DNA from: GCA-2719315 sp964448645
GTDB lineage: Bacteria > Bacteroidota > Bacteroidia > Flavobacteriales > Flavobacteriaceae
Direction of reading: 5' to 3'
DNA length: 8,778 nt
Assembly (NCBI GenBank): GCA_964448645.1
Contig: CAYUZY010000085.1
Span: forward strand, 1-8,778
Within the stretch, counting starts at the first letter, position 1, and each line of letters starts with the position of its first letter. Shown here one piece after another: positions 6,517-8,778 of this stretch. Under the pieces are notes generated by a model that had not been told where the DNA came from, searched no databases, and saw nothing but the letters and a program-made list of their open reading frames with translations. The translations under genes and the position numbers were made by a program.

Positions 6517-6942
6517 ATGAACTTAATTAGAAAACAAAATACATGGTATCCATCAATAATGGATGATTTTTTTAATGCAAATTGGAATTTTGAAGTTCCA
6601 AATTATTCAAACTCACTACCAGCTGTAAATATTAAAGAAGCTGATAAAGAGTTTACTCTTCAAATTGCTTCACCTGGATTAATTAAAGAAGATTTTGAGG
6701 TGAGTTTTGAAGATAATGTTCTTTCAATTGAAGTTGTTAAAAAGGATGATTTAAAAGCAAATAATAATGATTTTTCTAGATTTGAATTTGATTATAATTC
6801 TTTTAAAAGAAGTTTTGCAATTCCTGAAAGTGTAGAAATCTCAAAAATAGAAGCTTCATATTTAAATGGTGTCTTAAATATTAATTTACCAAAAAAGAAA
6901 GAAGCGCAAAGATTACCTAAGAAGCTGATAAAAATTAAATAA
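6517..6942 (+). CDS. Small heat-shock protein, Hsp20/alpha-crystallin family
   Basis: ATP-independent holdase chaperone of 141 residues that binds unfolding proteins in the cytoplasm, normally as a large oligomer. A short N-terminal arm (1-33) is rich in aromatic residues. The alpha-crystallin domain (about 34-126) begins with LPAVNIKEADKEFTL and contains ASPGLIKEDFEV (51-62), NVLSIEV (67-73), FKRSFAIPESV (96-106) and the signature YLNGVLNINLPK (115-126). The C-terminal tail ends in LIKIK, giving the I-x-I motif (138-140) that docks into a neighbouring subunit. The ATG start matches bacterial IbpA/Hsp20 proteins in length. AAAATAAAAA at 6503-6512 sits just before the start in place of a Shine-Dalgarno site. 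It is transcribed toward the SIS gene and ends at a strong terminator. Confidence 0.95.
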   Translation: MNLIRKQNTWYPSIMDDFFNANWNFEVPNYSNSLPAVNIKEADKEFTLQIASPGLIKEDFEVSFEDNVLSIEVVKKDDLKANNNDFSRFEFDYNSFKRSFAIPESVEISKIEASYLNGVLNINLPKKKEAQRLPKKLIKIK

Positions 6943-6956
6943 TTAAATTAACTTTT

Positions 6957-6985
6957 AAACTGCTCCAATTGGAGCAGTTTTTTTT
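6957..6985 (+). terminator. Rho-independent terminator of hsp20
   Basis: The arms AAACTGCTCC (6957-6966) and GGAGCAGTTT (6971-6980) pair perfectly around AATT, with a GC-rich core that stands out from the AT-rich surroundings, followed by a run of eight T (6978-6985). It starts 14 bases after the hsp20 stop. Being a full palindrome it also forms on the - strand just after the SIS gene, but only three T follow there, so termination in that direction is probably weaker. The T run covers the SIS stop codon. Confidence 0.92.
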
Positions 6986-7700
6986 ACATATGTTTTATTC
7001 TTTTTTTGAAAATATCATATAATTCTTCATTTGAATAACCATCAATATTTTGACTATGATAGAGGGGAAGTTTAACCCCTTTTTCATTAGCAATCTTCAT
7101 AGCTTCTGTAGCTATCAAATTAACTATAAAAATTCCAGATATGGTTGAAGCAGCCCCTGTTTTAACCCCTGAAATTTTAAACATTCCATCACCAGAAGGA
7201 ACACAATTATCAATTATAATATCTGCAATTTGAAATAATTTTTTCCCACTACTATGTCTTGAAGGATATTTTTGTGTTTGTTCCATTGAAGTAATAGCGA
7301 TAATTGGAATATTAAAATTTTTAGCGATCATTGCCATTTCAATAGGCATCGAATTTCTTCCGGAATTTGAAGTTATGATAATAATATCACCTTTTTCAAT
7401 TTTATGTTGATCCCAAATAATTTTTGAAAAACCTTCAATTCTTTCTATTTCTGCACTTCTGTTAGCCCCTTCAGCAGTCATAGTTGTAGAGTCTAACATT
7501 GCATTGACATTTGCCAATCCTCCAGCTCTTATAAAAAGTTCTAAACCAATCATATGAGAATGACCTGTGCCAAAAGTGTGTATAATTTTATCATTAGTTA
7601 TACATTCAGTAATTTGATCAATACACTTTTTTATTGAAGTTTCATTTTTTTTAATAATTTTTTCAAATAATTTATTAGTGTATTTATGATATTGGTACAT
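6984..7700 (-). CDS. SIS-domain phosphosugar-binding protein (UPF0309/COG4821 type)
   Basis: Sugar-isomerase (SIS) fold protein of 238 residues, a normal length for UPF0309. An N-terminal helical part (1-35) precedes the SIS core. FGTGHSHMIGLELFIRAGG (43-61) and ITSNSGRNSMPIEMA (109-123) form the sugar-phosphate pocket, with Ser and Thr loops at SNSG (111-114) and AITS (135-138). SRHSSGKKL (147-155) and DNCVPSGD (164-171) are family motifs. Relatives are isomerases, deaminases or etherases of phosphosugars, but UPF0309 itself has no settled reaction to my knowledge. The ATG start is one base after the stop of the membrane acyltransferase gene, so the two are almost certainly co-transcribed and translationally coupled. 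That points to an amino-sugar phosphate as ligand, which is inference. The stop codon lies within the T run of the convergent hsp20 terminator. Confidence 0.9.
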   Translation of the reverse strand: MYQYHKYTNKLFEKIIKKNETSIKKCIDQITECITNDKIIHTFGTGHSHMIGLELFIRAGGLANVNAMLDSTTMTAEGANRSAEIERIEGFSKIIWDQHKIEKGDIIIITSNSGRNSMPIEMAMIAKNFNIPIIAITSMEQTQKYPSRHSSGKKLFQIADIIIDNCVPSGDGMFKISGVKTGAASTISGIFIVNLIATEAMKIANEKGVKLPLYHSQNIDGYSNEELYDIFKKRIKHM

Positions 7701-7701
7701 T

Positions 7702-8778
7702 CTATAATTTTATAAATATTTTTCTTTTATATAGATAATAGGTGGGAATCCATATAATTATAACATATAATATTGCATAAATAAGGGATCCTAGTTTAGG
7801 ATCCATTCCAATTTCACTCCATTTTGAAACGAAATTTTGACTCATACTAAACCCCAGTAGATCTTTACTGTAAAAAATTATTGTAAGAACTCCTGCAAGC
7901 GCATAAGAAAATATTGAATTTACACCAAAAACTTGAGCAAAATTTAAGCCTTTTGAATATTTAAGAACATCAATTAGGTATATTGAAAAGCCTAAAGTTA
8001 GACTAGACACACCACCCATTAATAAAGTATATGAAGTACTCCATATATTTTTATTTATAGGAAATAACCATCTAAAACTGTCTCCAACAAAAAGTAATAG
8101 AAATCCGAAAACGAATATTAAAATCAATTTATCATTAATACTCTTTTTTAACGTTAATATATAACCAAAAAGCATTCCAAAAACTCCTGTTATTATGGAA
8201 GGAAGTGTAGATAAAATTCCTTCTGGATCCCATGTTTTCTGCCAAAGAACACCTGGTAAATAAAGTTTATCAATATAGTGAGCCCAATTTTTTTCAGGCA
8301 TAGAAAGATCTGGATAACCTATTCCTGGAACTGGAATATAAGCCATTATAATCCAATAGAATAATAATACAGTTATAGAAATATAAATTTGAGTTTTCCA
8401 AGATGTGTAAAGATAAATCAGAGCACAAAAAAGAAAAACAATTGAAATTCTTTGAAGAACACCAGTCCATCTAATATTAGTAAAATCAAAGTCAGGAATT
8501 AACCATAATAATAGACCAACAAAATAAATTTTTATAGAACGAAAGAATATTTTTTTTAATATTTCAGATTTTGATTTTCCATTATCAATTTGTTTTCCAA
8601 TTGATAATACTATTGAAACACCAACTATAAATAAAAAGTTTGGAAAAATATAGTCTGTTGGGGTTATTCCATTCCAATTAGCATGAAGAAGAGGTCCGTA
8701 TACATGATCCCATGAACCAGGATCATTAACAATAATCATAAAAATTATAGTGATACCTCTTAAGACGTCTAAGGATAA
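7702..8778 (-). CDS. HGSNAT/NagX-like membrane acyltransferase (COG4299/DUF5009), 5' end outside window
   Basis: Polytopic inner-membrane protein related to heparan-alpha-glucosaminide N-acetyltransferase and bacterial NagX. The frame stays open past the ATG at 8739 to the window edge; those 13 codons read LSLDVLRGITIIF, the family N-terminal motif (SLD-LRG-TI), so 8739 is an internal Met and only a few residues are missing. 358 residues are visible, with about ten membrane segments. Numbered from that Met, NDPGSWDHVYGPLLHANWNG (5-24) is the first external loop; its His19 probably aligns with the catalytic His of human HGSNAT (HASWNGLT). TPTDYIFPNFLFIVGVSI (26-43) is the conserved second helix. 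Human HGSNAT moves acetyl from cytosolic acetyl-CoA to glucosamine across the membrane; the role of bacterial members is less certain. The SIS gene follows after one base, suggesting an amino-sugar operon that begins beyond the right edge. Confidence 0.9.
   Translation of the reverse strand, partial: LSLDVLRGITIIFMIIVNDPGSWDHVYGPLLHANWNGITPTDYIFPNFLFIVGVSIVLSIGKQIDNGKSKSEILKKIFFRSIKIYFVGLLLWLIPDFDFTNIRWTGVLQRISIVFLFCALIYLYTSWKTQIYISITVLLFYWIIMAYIPVPGIGYPDLSMPEKNWAHYIDKLYLPGVLWQKTWDPEGILSTLPSIITGVFGMLFGYILTLKKSINDKLILIFVFGFLLLFVGDSFRWLFPINKNIWSTSYTLLMGGVSSLTLGFSIYLIDVLKYSKGLNFAQVFGVNSIFSYALAGVLTIIFYSKDLLGFSMSQNFVSKWSEIGMDPKLGSLIYAILYVIIIWIPTYYLYKRKIFIKL

Noticed and set aside
8737..8739. ATG at 8739 as start of the membrane acyltransferase
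   Set aside because: Thirteen further in-frame codons to the edge encode the conserved SLDVLRG motif, so the start is outside the window.

Overview
The window looks like a piece of chromosome from a Bacteroidota bacterium, most likely a marine-type flavobacterium. The DNA is strongly AT-rich and tightly packed. None of the genes whose start is visible has a convincing Shine-Dalgarno site; sucC and hsp20 have A-rich leaders instead. YidC has the basic C-terminal tail, MnmA carries the extra central segment remembered from flavobacterial homologs, and matches to the Bacteroidota -7 promoter motif TAnnTTTG sit in the one divergent promoter region. There are no rRNA or tRNA genes, CRISPR arrays, insertion sequences or phage genes. 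Both window edges cut a gene.

Left block, + strand (1-3834): the 3' part of yidC (membrane protein insertase), mnmA (tRNA U34 2-thiolase), a GHMP-family sugar kinase with galactokinase-like motifs, and a flavin enzyme of the nitronate monooxygenase/FabK family. Gaps are 28, 23 and 1 bases, so this reads as one operon. The last two genes both start with TTG.

Middle (3831-6398): lysA (diaminopimelate decarboxylase, GTG start) lies on the - strand. Its stop overlaps the stop of the flavin enzyme by 4 bases. It is divergent from sucC (succinyl-CoA ligase beta subunit). The 165-base lysA-sucC gap is the main regulatory region seen: it holds a perfect 9-bp inverted repeat, four copies of a 9-mer (one inverted) and one promoter-like motif facing each way.

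Right block (6399-8778): an hsp20 small heat-shock gene on the + strand ends at a strong hairpin terminator. On the - strand, convergent with it, is a two-gene unit with a 1-base gap: a membrane acyltransferase of the HGSNAT/NagX (COG4299/DUF5009) family, whose 5' end lies outside the window, followed by a UPF0309-type SIS phosphosugar-binding protein. This pair suggests amino-sugar metabolism and is the most interesting functional lead.

Most of the window is housekeeping. I see no clear sign of a wholly new system. The leads worth checking are the acyltransferase-SIS pair, the sugar kinase of unknown substrate, and the lysA-sucC control region.
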